Shown: positions 1 through 33,344, counted from the stretch's first letter. The stretch is DNA of 47,500 nucleotides from Chrysomallon squamiferum (GCA_012295275.1 CM022674.1:6173936-6221435); one strand, 5' to 3'. The notes: generated by a model not told the origin, from the letters alone. Program-made: numbers and translations.

Positions 1-209
1 CTTTATTCTTCTAGACCCAGAACTAGAAACATGAACTTCGAGTCAAACCGCAATACCAGTAACCATCAGATTCGTGCAGACATCGGTGTGAACCGCGGAA
101 GGAAAGAAAAGAGATGCTACTTGAGTCAATAAAATTCAGAGCTGTGTTAGTTGATCAGAAGAAAGTCGCCATATCTTGGCCGTTAATTAACGTAACTCTA
201 AAACATGAT
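1..209 (+). repeat. Duplicated block, second copy at 41041-41260
   Basis: This stretch matches 41041-41260 in the same orientation over most of its length, and more weakly the minus strand of 35590-35880. At 41 kb the block lies just downstream of gene Z, so the window probably starts just past another plus-strand CBM2 gene copy that lies to the left. Short open frames in the block are not conserved between copies, so I do not call a gene. Confidence 0.6.
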
Positions 210-1235
210 ATACATGGCTTTGTAAAATGGTATGTCTGGGATGGAATGAAACAAAAGGAGACAATTGTGCTGAAGTATGCATGTTCCTTTGTCGATATGG
301 CTAGGGACACGCCACAGGCCAATGTAGTTTAAACAAATACCTTCGATATAGATAAATGAAATGAAGCACTTGAGTAGAAAGCGGTGTTTGCTGATGGCCC
401 AGCCATCAGAGCAATTGATCGGGTCCACTAACTCACCACTGAGGACGATCTCTGTGTCCCCTTCATTCTACAGAATGAAAAAGAATAATGAAGAGATTAG
501 TCATGTTTCTGCTTAACATGGACAGATAGCAGTTTTATGTTAGAGGCCAAAATGTAACATCCATCACGCACAGTTATGCAATACTATTTTTCGTGTTGAA
601 TTAAAACTGGTAGTCTTGTATAGTCTTTCACCTTCACTCCAGTGAGAAACATTTAGTTGTATAATATATAGATTTCAGACAATTTTGAAGTGAAATGAGT
701 TGGTTTACATGCAAGTCCTTTTGATGTAACATCCATCACGCTCATATTTCTCATAACCTGTCAAGTCATAGTTATCTCTCTGCACAGGCAAGTCTGTTAC
801 TCAGGACAATGAATCTGTGAGTAGATACATGCAATCAGGGCAGTTGGAATGGCGTCCAACCCTCTGACTATAAGGTCTGTCACCGTGGAAATGTAACACT
901 CGTAAAACAAAGAACCTAACAAATGTAATATTCTTCGAAGAAGACATTTGTGAGAAACTGACCGGTTTCCAATAATATTTTCATAATAAATGTAACTTAT
1001 TTAATAACAAAACATTCATAACCGAGAAAGATTTGTAACAATTTTACAATAGCAGACGACAGGCTTCTGTTAATTTTTTTTTTCTTTCTTTTTTTGTTTT
1101 TTCTTTTCGTTTTGTTAATACATAATAATATTATTGTCTACTCTTATTTAATTTTCAATTAATCGCATAAAATATAAATTAAATGTTATTATTTCAAAAA
1201 ATAAAAAAATAAGAATGAAAATAAACAAACAAACA

Positions 1236-1241
1236 AACAGA

Positions 1242-1292
<51 letters not shown>

Positions 1293-1311
1293 TAAATAAT
1301 AATAATGGCTA
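1236..1311. repeat. (AAAT)n/(AAT)n microsatellite in left arm
   Basis: Runs of AAAT pass into AAT units. The right arm has a shorter TTTA-type run at about 3700-3735, so the tract length differs between the two arms. Confidence 0.9.
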
Positions 1312-3363
1312 TGAACATGATCAGCAACAGTAATTCTTAACAAATTTCTAGGTATGACGTCATAACAAATGAAGTCATGAACATATATCAACGAGCGTAG
1401 AAACAAAAAATAATAAATAACAATAAAAATACCAAACAAACAAACAAACAAACAAATAAATAATTAAATAAATAAATAATAACAATGATAATTGCAATGA
1501 GCATGATCAGCGACAGCAACAACGACGATAATACTGTAACAGTAACTCATAATAAATTCCTATGTATGACGTCATAACAAATGACGTCATGGACATATAT
1601 CAACGAGCGTAGCAAAGATCCTGATTGTTGTTCCCAGCCTGACGTTGTTTGGGAATATGACTGTTAATGACGTCATTGAAATATATTCTCATGGATGATG
1701 TACTCGGTGACCCCATCTCGCCTAACATCTTACCCACGGGTTCTTGTCTGTGAAAATTATAAGTAGATGGTTGTGTGTGGGTGTGTATATATATGTGTGT
1801 TTGTGATGTGTTGTGTTAGTAAGGAGATATGTTTCTGTAAGGTTGTGTGTTTATGCATGTATGCGTGTGTATGTTACACACCTTTCTACATACTTTGAAA
1901 CTGAGTTGTTCCCCTTGCTTTAGCCTGCTTCTTCTTTCACTAAAAGCTTTCTGGAAATATTAACAGGAAGGTTTTCTTTCTTCTTCTTCTTCTTTCCCAC
2001 CTCCCCGGAAAATAACTGATAAAGGATAAAAGTTGTGTTTCTGTTTCTGCTATTTTGAGCTAATCAGTTCAGAATCAATGAAATGATGTGACTTCCATAG
2101 GAATCTAAATATTTATATGTGTTTTGTATTTCTATAATGCATCATGACATCCTGAACGAGTGGCAACCGGACTGAATACGTCAAAGACAAACTGAAATGC
2201 ATACACAATGTAATTCGGTTGTTTATCGAATCACAAAAATACCATATTTTAACAAGTTCAGTTTACACATACACACAACACACACACACACACACATGTA
2301 CACACATGCAGAAATCAAACAAAAGGAACAATGGGGAAAAAATGGGGGCAATCCTCAAGGGGTCAGTTATCCTGGGGGTCAGTTGTCCGGGGGCAGTTGT
2401 TTGGTGTGTGTGTGTGGGGCAGTTGTTCTTATTTGATATAAACATCCTATATATTTAATATAAAATGTGAACGTTTCTACTGCACAAGCAACGTGTCACT
2501 GACATTGGCTGAAATCAACACTTGCCAGACTTTTTGAAATGACCTTGAAACGTAAGAAAATTTTAATTGTATAGTTTACTGATAGAAAGCTAATTACGAA
2601 AGATTGTCGTAATAATTGTCAAATATCAGATGTTATATTATACCATTTTACCATTAGATATTATATTTTATATTATATAAAATATATCGTATGTTTATAT
2701 CATATGAGAACAATTGTCAGACGGACAGCGTCCTCCCCCGGTCAGTGCCACCGGACAACTGCCCCCAGGATAATTGCCTCCTTGACAGTTGCCTCCATTT
2801 TTCTTTCCATTGTTTCTTATGGTTTATGTCTGTATGTGTGTACATGTGTGTGTGTGTGTTGTGTGTATGTGCAAACAGAATTTGTTAAAAAAATGGTATT
2901 TGGTGATTTGATAAACAACCGAATTACATTTTGTATGCATTTCAGTTTGACTTTGACGTATTCAGTCCAGTTGTCACTTGTTCAGGATGTCATGATGCAT
3001 TATAGAAATTACAAAAACATATAAATATTTAGATTCCTATGATAGTAACATCATTTCATGGATCCTGAACTGATTAGCTCAAAATTGCAGAAAGAGAAAC
3101 CACAACTTTTATGTTTTATCAGAGTATTAATTATAGCAAAGAAAATCAGTTATTTTCGGAGGAAAAACAAAAAAAGTTTCCATAAAGCTGTTAGTGAAGG
3201 AAGAAGCACCTTACGTCACCAAGTGCTACTATGCAGACTACAGCAAGGGGAAAAGCTCAGTTTCAAAGTAAGTAGAAAGGTGCGTAACATAGGCACTCAT
3301 ACACAGGCATACATGCATAAACACAAAACCTTACAGAAACCTTACTAACACAACACATCACAC

Positions 3364-3375
<12 letters not shown>

Positions 3376-3416
<41 letters not shown>
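3376..3416. repeat. (TA)n microsatellite in right arm
   Basis: About 20 TA units. The matching place in the left arm (about 1785-1800) has only a few TA units, so the repeat expanded after the arms formed. Confidence 0.9.
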
Positions 3417-3418
<2 letters not shown>

Positions 3419-4750
3419 CATCTACTTATAATTTTCTCAGACAAGAACCCGTGGGTAAGATGTTAGGCGAGATGGGGTCACCGAGTACATCACCCATGAG
3501 AATATGTCTCACTGACGTCATTAACAGTCATATCCCAAACAACGTCAGGCTGGGAACAACAATGAGGAACGTTGCTACGCTCGTTGATATGTCCACGACG
3601 TTATTTGTTATGACGTCATACATAGGAATTTATTATGAGTTACTGTTACAGTATTATCGTCGTTGTTGCTGTCGCTGATCATGTTCATTGCAATTATTAT
3701 TGTTATTATTTATTTATTTAATTATTTATTTATGTTTGTTTGTTTCGTAGTTTTATTATTTTTTATTTATTGAAATAATAACATTGAAATTATATTTTAT
3801 GCGATTAATTAGAAACTAAATAAGAGTAGACAATATTATTATTATTATTTATTAACAAAACGAAAAGAATAAAGAAAAAAAAAAGAAAAAAGAAAAACCT
3901 AGTTAACAGAAAGGTGTCGTCTGCTATTGTAATATTGTTACAAATCTTTCTCGGTTATGAATGTTTTGTTCTTAAATAAGTTACATTTATTACTGGTCAG
4001 TTTCTCACAAATGTCTTCTTCGAAGAATAATACATTTGTTAGCTTCTTTGTTTTACGAGTGTTACGTTTCCATGGTGACAGACGTTATAGTCAGAGGGCT
4101 GGACGCCATTCCAACTGCCCTGATTGCTTGTATCTACTCACAGGTTCATTGTCCTGAGTAACAGACTTGCCTGTGCCGAGGGATAACTATGACTTGACAG
4201 GTTATGAGAAATATGAGCGTGATGGATGTTACATCAAAAGGCCATGCATGAAAACCAACTCATTTCACTTCAAAATTGTCTCTAATCTATATGTTATAGA
4301 ACTAAATGTTTCCCACTGGAGTGAAGGTGAAAGACTGTACAAGACTACCAATTTTAATTCAACACGAAAAATAGTATTGCATAACTGTGCGTGATTGATG
4401 TTACATTTTGGCCTCTAACATAAAACTGCTCTCTGTCCATGTTAAGCAGAAGCATGACTAATCTCTTCATTATTCTTTTTCATTCTGTAGAATGAAGGGG
4501 ACACAGAGATCGTCCTCAGTGGTGAGTTAGTGGACCCGATCAATTGCTCTGATGGTTGGGCCATCAGCAAACACCGCTTTCTACTCAAGTGCTTCAGTTC
4601 ATTTATCTGTATCTAAGGTATTTGTTTAAACTACATTGGCCTGTGGCGAGTCCCTAGCCATATTGAGAAAGGAATTTGCATACTTCAGCACAATTGTTTT
4701 CTTTTTTTTTCACTCCAGCCCAGACATACCATTTTACAAAGCCACATATA

Positions 4751-5116
4751 TAAAGTTGAAACTTTAGACTTTAATATCTTCAGTAGCCAGTGTAATATGA
4801 GCCATTAACGGTATACTTGTTTGATATAAATACATAATTTAAACTCATGTTAACGTAATTACTTGAGTCTCCCGCAAGCGATTCCGTCTTTAACTACGAT
4901 TCAACTGACTCCGTATTTTAACTCAGGTTTCCATAAAAATCTAATTAACTGAGTTCTGTGTTATTTTCATTTTTTTGTTACATTATAACAAAATATATTC
5001 TGTATATAAATAAATAACTCAAATTGCACTCTTGTTGATGTCTTATTTATCTAGTCGATACATTTTTACTGTCACAATTTAAAGTTTACCGATGAGTGTC
5101 ACAGTGTTGTAAACAT
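4751..5116 (-). other. 3' flank of gene X, shared with other cluster copies
   Basis: Read on the minus strand this follows the stop codon of gene X. It resembles the sequence after the stop of gene Z (40604-40900) and the relics at 35920-36250 and 11030-11230. It is the conserved 3' untranslated or flanking part of the duplicated CBM2 unit. No open frame of interest is present. Confidence 0.65.
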
Positions 5117-10605
<5,489 letters not shown>

Positions 10606-11372
10606 GTCTGCTTGCAATGCTTCTCTACGTGTACGCATACGTCTATAATATATAAAAGTAGATATGTAAGCGTGGACAGATCACAGCATCAAACAGATGT
10701 GTGCGAGTTTTATTTATGGACTGCTTAAACAATTCTCACATTAAGTAATGATATATGTTCAAAGATAATGCTAAAGTTTTATGTAAATGACCAGTAATTA
10801 AAATGTTCATAACATCAGAGTATGCAACGTTGTCCCATAAAATATGCATATAAAACTTATCTCTATTCATTAAAAAATCAACCTTTTTGTTTTAGGTACT
10901 GTAATCTGTCTATCTATCTATATACAATACAATACAATACAAAATAATACAATGCAATATAATATAATATAATATAATATAATACAATACAATACAATAT
11001 AATATAATATAATCTAAAATTTATATTAACGTAATTACTAGAATATCCCGCAACCAACTCGATCTTTTATTAGGAACAACTGATTCCAAATTTTACCTCA
11101 GGTTTCTACAAAACTGTAAGTAATTTAGTTGTGTTTATTCTTTTTTATAAAATATGTTCTGTGTTTGAAGAAATAACTCAAACTGCACTAAAGGGTGTAC
11201 TGCTATAAGTACAACAATAAAACGTTAGTACTGTCTTTGTTTATTGATTACTTAATGTGATAATTTTTGAAATAACCCATATATAACATTTGTGATCTGT
11301 CCAATCTTATATATATATATATATATATATTAAACATGTATGTATTTACGAAGAGAAACATTGCAAACAGAC
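10606..11372. other. Divergent spacer between two opposed start exons, with CBM2-unit relic
   Basis: The spacer lies between the gene X start exon (minus, 10605) and an orphan start exon (plus, 11373). TATA-rich stretches lie upstream of both ATGs, near 10645-10660 and 11309-11330. The middle part, about 11030-11230, matches the 3' flank of the CBM2 genes (4820-5030 and 35940-36150). The layout is a shortened copy of the interval 32737-36656 between gene 2 and gene Z. Short AATAC/AATAT repeats occupy 10925-11010. Confidence 0.5.
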
Positions 11373-11410
11373 ATGTACAGACACACAGTCAAACGAGCGC
11401 GCGCTCTTAG
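11373..11410 (+). pseudogene. Orphan CBM2-gene start exon
   Basis: An ATG exon of 38 bases encodes MYRHTVKRARAL plus two bases and is followed by a GTAAGT donor. It has the same length, phase and flanks as exon 1 of gene 2 (MYRHTVKRAFAL) and gene X. The downstream intron start also matches the other copies, down to about 11490. No CBM2 exon follows on the plus strand before the next gene, so the rest of this copy is lost. Confidence 0.65.
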
Positions 11411-11757
11411 GTAAGTCAATGAATTAAAGAATGATTTTTGTGGACAGGATAACAGATGCTGATATGAATGTCTGTTTGCATTATTGGTATGTTTGGGTTT
11501 CACAACAGTGATGACTTTCAAAAAAAAAAAAAAAAATGAAATCAGCGTGGATGCATGTGTTGTAGACATATGCGGCTTCACAAAGTCAGTTACCGGTAAT
11601 ACGGCTCCTTAGTCTTTTGTTTTCTTTTTTTTTAAAATTATTTGTCGTTCTTCTTTCTTTCTTTCTTTTCTGACTGACTCAAATTATTATTATTATTATT
11701 TTTTTTTTCGTTTACTACATTACTTACAAACAGGTGTATGGATATACGTGTGTACGT
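11411..11757. other. Intron-1-like remnant and simple sequence
   Basis: The first 80 bases or so match the start of intron 1 in gene Z (36694-36790). The rest is poly-A, CTTT and ATT runs with no recognisable gene. Confidence 0.5.
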
Positions 11758-11870
11758 ATGTGTGATGTGTTAGTAAGGAGATATGTTTCTGTAAGGTTGT
11801 GTGTTTATGCATGTATGCGTGTGTATGAGTGCGTATGTTACGCACCTTTCTACATACTTTGAAACTGAGC
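11758..11870. mobile_element. Fragment of the palindromic element arm
   Basis: The sequence from GTGATGTGTTAGTAAGGAG to CATACTTTGAAACTGAG is nearly the same as about 1803-1905 in the left arm of the 4.5 kb palindrome. Only this piece is present here. Confidence 0.7.
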
Positions 11871-11998
11871 TTCCCCCCCCCCCTGCGTAGTCGCAAGTGG
11901 TGATGATGAAAAATTAGAGTAAGGTTTTATGAAATTAAACTCTGTTCTTATCTGATCTCAGTCAAACCTGTGCACTGTGAATTATCAGTGACCCAAAT

Positions 11999-12153
11999 GG
12001 GTCGAAATAGATCGAAAATGGACGAAACACATCGAAAATGGACGGAACAGATCGAAAATGCACGAAACAGATCGAAAATGGACGAAATACATCGAAAATG
12101 CACGAATCAGCTCGAAAAGGCACGAAACAGATCGAAAATGGTCGAAACAGATC
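11999..12153. repeat. 20-bp tandem repeat, about 8 copies
   Basis: The unit is close to ACGAAACAGATCGAAAATGG, and copies differ at one to three bases. Because 20 is not a multiple of three, the short open frame over it is unlikely to be coding. Confidence 0.85.
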
Positions 12154-13009
12154 TTTACGTGACCACTGATATATGAAATCGGATCTAAACGGACATTTAA
12201 TTGATCATTATTTATCTCTTTTTAAAATTATTTTGATTGTTTCTAACATATACATTCATCCGTGTATTAGCTTTTGAGAGTAATTTTTCATCATGTGAGT
12301 TGTTTCCTGATGTTAATACTGGAAGCTGAACGTTCACTGGATCTGCGTAATGCAAACGAACACGGCTGAAATGGCGCGACAACTTCAGTTTTGATTATCA
12401 ACAGACTATTTTAAAAAAGAGGCGTTTAATAATGTGAAAAATTCCCATCATTGTTCCTTGCAACAAATATTTTTTTAAAATAATCACATACACATCGTTT
12501 TAGCTTCAAAAAAAAAAAAAAAAAAAAAAATTAAAAATTAAGAACGGAAAGGTTATGAAAGACCACAAATTTATACTCGTTAATTTTGTTTGAAATATCC
12601 AGTTAAGGAAAACAACATCATAACAGGAAGTGTTGCTGCAGGTATTACAGTAGTAGTAGTAGTAGTAGCTATTGTTGTTATTCATGTAACTGTTGTAATT
12701 ATAATTGCAGTAGTGATTGTAACGGGAGTTGCGGTAGTAGTATTAGTAGTAGTTGTAGTGGTATTAATATTAGTATTAGTATTAGTGGTAGTTGTAGTGG
12801 TTGTTATTGTTTTAACTGTAGTTACAGTGGTGCTGGTAACAATGCTGTAGCGGCTGGAACTTGTTTTCGTATCAGAAGTAGCTGTTGTTCTAATAGTAGT
12901 AATAATACTTGTTGTGGTTGTAGTAGTTGTTGTTGTAGTAGTAGTTCTTGTAGTAATAGTAAAAATATCAGATAACTATTTAATAATCCGCACATCACGT
13001 GACACAATG
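12154..13009. other. Intergenic, poly-A run and GTA/GTT-rich tract
   Basis: No gene is seen. A poly-A run lies at 12509-12530. From about 12645 to 12960 there is a degenerate GTA/GTT/TTG tract. The open frames in it are low-complexity artefacts. Confidence 0.6.
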
Positions 13010-13444
13010 CAAAACTGACCGATTCTAATCTTGACACCAGTTTCAAAACGAGGCTGGAGTTATGAATATTAACGTTAATTAGCATTTGACGGAGCTGACC
13101 GATTTTACAAGATAAACACAACAGACTTAACTGTCTACTGATTGTCTCCCTTTCCCTCTGTGTGTCTCTGTCTTTCTCACTGAAACACAGAGACATTCTC
13201 AGGTGTCATTTGACCATTGCAAATGAAAATTAATAATCATTTATGAAAATAAACTTCTTCAAGAGAAATGCTATTTTTATTCTCTTTTTTGAATTTTTGA
13301 TTTTATTATGTATATGTATATGAATGTATATATATATATATATGTGTGTGTGTGCATATGTATGCGCATGTGTATGTATATGTATGTGCATATGTATGAG
13401 GTAACGAAAGACTACAAGAGTAATTATATTTATTTAGTCAGAAT
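13010..13444 (-). other. Probable 3' untranslated region of gene 1
   Basis: Read on the minus strand, this follows the TAA of gene 1. An AATAAA lies about 10 bases after the stop (13434-13429). The block is well conserved with 23490-23886 after gene 2, including GGAGCTGACCGATTTTACAA on the plus strand. Conservation over about 400 bases suggests a long 3' untranslated region or shared flank. Confidence 0.5.
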
Positions 13445-20295
<6,851 letters not shown>

Positions 20296-21070
20296 TTTAG
20301 GTCTAGATTCTGTTACGTTATTCTGATTTCCACTACACAATAAAGTTAAACCTCTCTCTCTCTCTCTCAAACCACTTTCCACTAAGGTAAGAGTAAATTT
20401 TCCACCCATTACCAAACACTAACGTAATAAATTTGACACGACCTAGTCTAAATTTTTCTGTTGTACGTTTTTCTTTACATTTACTTGTATGACATTTGTT
20501 TTTCTGTCTGTGTATTTTTCTTACGCTGTTTTATATTGCTGTTATGTGTTTTAAAGTTTAATGTATCGGTAAATTTTAGGGTTTATGTCTATATTCGTGA
20601 TTTCCCAGACTTTTGCATTTTCCGAACCGGTGCTTCCTCATCCCGTGAAATCGAGGTTCCAAAGTATATCACGTGATAACAAAATGGCGGCGATCGTTTA
20701 CATCGCTATACTTCATTACACGTAGACGATGAAACTGATTCGGTGAATAATTTGACCAGTTGTGTCCAAAAATGTTATTTATCACTTCTATTTTTTATTA
20801 TTATTTTTTTTTTTTTATTCATTTGTGTTGCAGAATGGCCCACGTTGAAACCAGTTTTGTGATTATAGATTAATGTTAGATTTGTAAAACAGTTCTAGAT
20901 AATTAACTTTGCCGTCCGACACGTCTGTCGTGACATGCTAAATAGTCACTGATAAATAATCGTGCAAGGGTATCCATGACAACCGTCAAAATACCAAAGA
21001 AAGGAGTTAAATTTCCTAAGTGGTCGTTTAATTCTAGAATTTTCACAGACAGTCGAAGAGGTGGATAAAG

Positions 21071-21106
<36 letters not shown>

Positions 21107-21260
21107 AAGAAAGAGCGAAAAGACTGTTAAAGGGAGGTAAGAAAAATTAAAATTAAAGTTATTTGTAATTGTAAATATTTACAGTCTTACCTCATTGTTA
21201 AAGTTGCTGAGCGCAGTCCATCAAACGAACTTACGACCACAATAAAGAAAAACAAGACCT
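20296..21260 (-). promoter_or_regulatory. Upstream region of gene 1 with a possible alternative first exon
   Basis: On the minus strand, 21195-21191 reads ATGAG followed by a GTAAGA donor. This would splice in phase to exon 2 and give the short signal peptide start MRLLITSALF. Nearer the gene, an acceptor-like AACAG lies about 15 bases before the ATG at 20295. A TCACGTGA palindrome (about 20669-20676) lies next to AAAATGGCGGC. These are suggestive of a promoter and 5' exons but unproven. A poly-A run fills 21071-21104. Confidence 0.35.
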
Positions 21261-22429
21261 TTTATAGTCTAACAGATGGTTTCATTTTCAATTATTATTA
21301 TTATTATCAGTTGTTTCATAGGATATCGCAATGGAACAGACGATGAAAATTCGAGATAAAATATTTAATGAAAAAAAAACAAAAAAAACAAGTGATGATG
21401 AAATCAGTTCAATAAACTCAAAACGTGTATCAATTCTGGCAGCCGAAAGGGATGCACTAGAAAAAAAAACAAAAAAAAACAAAACCGAAATTTATTAAAT
21501 TGGAATTGACGTCATCAGCATTGCCTTGCAGTTACTTTTCTATTTTCGGTAAGTAGATACAGCTTATCAGTGATGTATCGCTGATAGCAGTCTTTGCGTA
21601 ATATTAAATATGTAGTAATTTAGACGTAATGGTAGTTTACATTCTTTAGGCTGTGTTGCTCATAAGCAAACAAGTACATACAACATTACACGTCATATTC
21701 AAATAATCGTCAGCATAACGCTAAACACGTGGTGTGTATTTGGACGACAGACAGTTATAAATGTCGCGTTTTTAAATAATTTCTAAGTTGTTGTCTTTTC
21801 TGAACAGACAGTAACTGTATTAATTTAAAAAACAGATGGTCTTAACCGGTATTATTATTATTATTGTTGTTGTTCTTCTTCTTCTTGTTCTTGTTCTTGT
21901 TGTTGTTGTTGTTGTTGTTGTTGTTCTTCTTCTTCTTGTCGTTGTCGTTGTCGTTTCGTTGTCGTTGTTGTTGTTGTTGTTTTTTGTTCGTTGTTTGTTT
22001 ATTTATTTAATTATTATTATTATTAGTAGTAGTAGTATTAGTAGTATTATTTTACGCACAGTACAAGAAAATGCAAATACAATGCACATATTATTACAAA
22101 GTGAAATTCATCTTCAGTGTCATCCAGTTTACACAACATTTTTCTCTTAAAGTTTTCGTTCAGTTTAAAATCAATGAATACGTGAAACACGAAACTTTGG
22201 TTGAATATGAAAAACAAATTTGTCTTCAGATTTTATTTTTTTTTTTTTTTTTTTTTTTATTACAGTGATCTGACAGGAGGTGGTTAACACTGTTTATAAA
22301 TATTACAAGATTATCAATCTGCTAATTAAACCATACACGTCCAGACGAGAATTTTGTCATAAGTGCTTAAAGTTTATTTTCTGTAGTGTCTTATTCTGTA
22401 TTTCTGTAATAGTAACTAATAAATAATAC

Positions 22430-22528
<99 letters not shown>

Positions 22529-22568
22529 AATAATAATGATAATAGAAATAATAATAATAGTGATAATG

Positions 22569-22619
<51 letters not shown>

Positions 22620-23144
22620 TGAAGAAGAAGAAGAAGAAGAATGATGATGAAGATGATGATAATGATAACAGCGCGTGGCACACTGCGAGACTTCCTGCTT
22701 CAAATCCTGACACCAGTTTGAAACCGAGGCTGAAGTTATCAATATTAATTAACTAGACAAACGTTTGTTTTTTTATTGTCTGTGAAGTTAATTATCTGTG
22801 ATACTAACGAAGGTGTTCACTGACAAATGTAAGTGTTAAGGAATCACTGAGCTTCATACAGAAATGAAAAAAAAAACCCAAAGAACCGGAAAGAACAAGA
22901 TCAATTAATTCAAACTCATAAAGGACAATACTATTCCGTCATCTAAATCAGTCTTATATATTTGTGCTCTGAATTTTGAATTTAAAATTGTTCTGTCATT
23001 GTAAAGTTTAAATGATATTAATACAATTTAACATTTCTGTAATATTATTCTAAATTCAGTTTCAAAAGTTCAGTTTACGCCATCTTTATTGATGAACCCC
23101 GAGATTAGTTTGCTATAACTTCATATTTACAGTAGTAAAGAGAC
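21261..23144. other. Intergenic between gene 1 and gene 2, mostly simple repeats
   Basis: GTT/CTT runs lie at about 21850-21985 and a long ATA/ATG trinucleotide tract at 22432-22660. The sequence at about 22690-22745 resembles 13020-13075 downstream of gene 1. The rest is AT-rich sequence with no gene that I can support. Confidence 0.6.
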
Positions 23145-23255
23145 AGGTCAGATGTCAAGGTCAGACGTTAAGGTCAGATGTTAAGGTCAGATGTTAAGGT
23201 CAGACGTTAAGGTCAGATGTTAAGGTCAGACGTTAAGGTCAGATGTTAAGGTCAG
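23145..23255. repeat. 13-bp tandem repeat containing AGGTCA, about 9 copies
   Basis: The unit alternates between AGGTCAGATGTTA and AGGTCAGACGTTA. AGGTCA is the nuclear-receptor half-site, here spaced 7 bases apart in direct orientation. It lies about 0.6 kb downstream of the gene 2 stop codon. Confidence 0.9.
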
Positions 23256-23886
23256 TGAACTTTGAACTCTAGACTCGATCCCTTGTCTCACTCTAAGTCT
23301 CGCTATCACTCTAAGTTTGGGGGCTGGCGGGGAGAGTGGTAACAAGTCTAATAATAACACAAGGGAACCAGGCCATTTAAAACTGGGTGCACATTTGAAA
23401 TAAATTAATGTAACAGTCCAATAATTGTTCTTCTAAGGCCAGTTTTCTGTACGATTCAGCCCGTTTCGATTCAATTCGGTATTTTTCGTTTTTTGTTTTA
23501 GCATTTAACGGAGCTGACCGATTTTACAACATAAATACCACAGACTTAACTGTCTTGTGATTGTCTTTCTTTCCCCCTGTGTCTCTGTCTCTGTCTGTCT
23601 CTGTCTCTCTCACTGAAACACAGCCACATTTTCAGATATCATTTGACCATTGCAAACGAAAATTAATAATCATTTATGAAAATAAACTTCTTCTGGAGAA
23701 ATGCTATTTTTATTCTTTTTTTTGTATTTTTGATTTTATTATGTATATGTATATGTATATGAATGTGTATATATATATGTGCATATGTATGCGCATGTGT
23801 ATGTATATGTATAATGTGTATGTGCATGGGTATGTATATGAGGTAACGAAAGACTACAAGAGTAATTATATTTATTTAGTCAGAAT
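23256..23886 (-). other. Probable 3' untranslated region and flank of gene 2
   Basis: About 23490-23886 is conserved with the flank of gene 1 (13060-13444). An AATAAA lies at 23876-23871, about 10 bases past the ancestral stop. The farther half is unique sequence with no feature seen. Confidence 0.5.
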
Positions 23887-32736
<8,850 letters not shown>

Positions 32737-33054
32737 GCCTCCATTTCTGTATCTGCACATGCATATTCTTTTTATTATTTATTTATTTTATTTTTTTGAC
32801 ACTGCATGAAACAGATGTTGTGAGTTTTTTTTAAAGTACAATGAGAAGGCTAAACTTTCATGTAAATGATCGGTCATTAAAACGTTCATATCTTCACAGT
32901 ATGCAACAATGTGCCATTAAATATGCATATAGCAAACGTTTGCCTCGAGAATATCTGTCTGTAACACTTTCTCTTTCAGCGTACGATCCTCTGTGTGAAT
33001 ATATACTTGTTTATATCTTAAACATTCACCTCTAGGTTTTGTTGTTGTACTTGT
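32737..33054 (-). promoter_or_regulatory. Upstream region of gene 2
   Basis: This is sequence 5' of the gene 2 start codon. The A/T-rich part near 32765-32800 may hold core promoter elements, but no clear TATA box at a usual distance can be fixed. About 32830-33030 matches the minus strand of about 36280-36450 upstream of gene Z. Confidence 0.35.
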
Positions 33055-33292
33055 ATCACTGTGCCAGTGTCTAAGGTGCTTCTTATCATGTCTAAGGGTT
33101 TAGAACACTATGACAGGGATTGGTAAATTTTATATTGTCACAGTTAAATTACATCCACCAGAAGAATAATACATCAACAAGAGTGCAGTTTGAGATTTTT
33201 ATTTATATAGAGAACACATTTTGTAACATTATAAAAAAAAATAAACACAACTAAGTTAGTTATAGTTTTGTATAATATATGCATGTATGCAT

Positions 33293-33344
<52 letters not shown>

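Larger units (their letters stand above)
210..4750. mobile_element. 4.5 kb palindromic (foldback-like) element
   Basis: The left arm (about 210-2460) and right arm (about 2680-4750) are reverse complements around a spacer of about 220 bases. Anchors that pair are 463-510 with 4453-4500, 1790-1900 with 3280-3375, and 2325-2445 with 2690-2820. The left arm is longer because it holds an internal duplication (about 1290-1410 and 1490-1620) that occurs once in the right arm. No transposase-like frame is visible, and the open frames inside the arms (such as 3058-3348) are not preserved in the other arm. It could be a non-autonomous foldback transposon or an inverted duplication. A piece of one arm recurs at 11758-11870, which favours a dispersed element. 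Confidence 0.75.

Noticed and set aside
3058-3348. 96-codon open frame in the palindrome
   Set aside because: The matching left-arm sequence does not keep the frame, and no protein family is recognisable.
11970-12176. 68-codon open frame over the 20-bp repeat
   Set aside because: The unit is not a multiple of three and there is no splice or start context, so it is likely chance.
22357-22742. Several open frames of poly-Tyr, poly-Ile and poly-Leu
   Set aside because: They are translations of the ATA/ATG trinucleotide tract.
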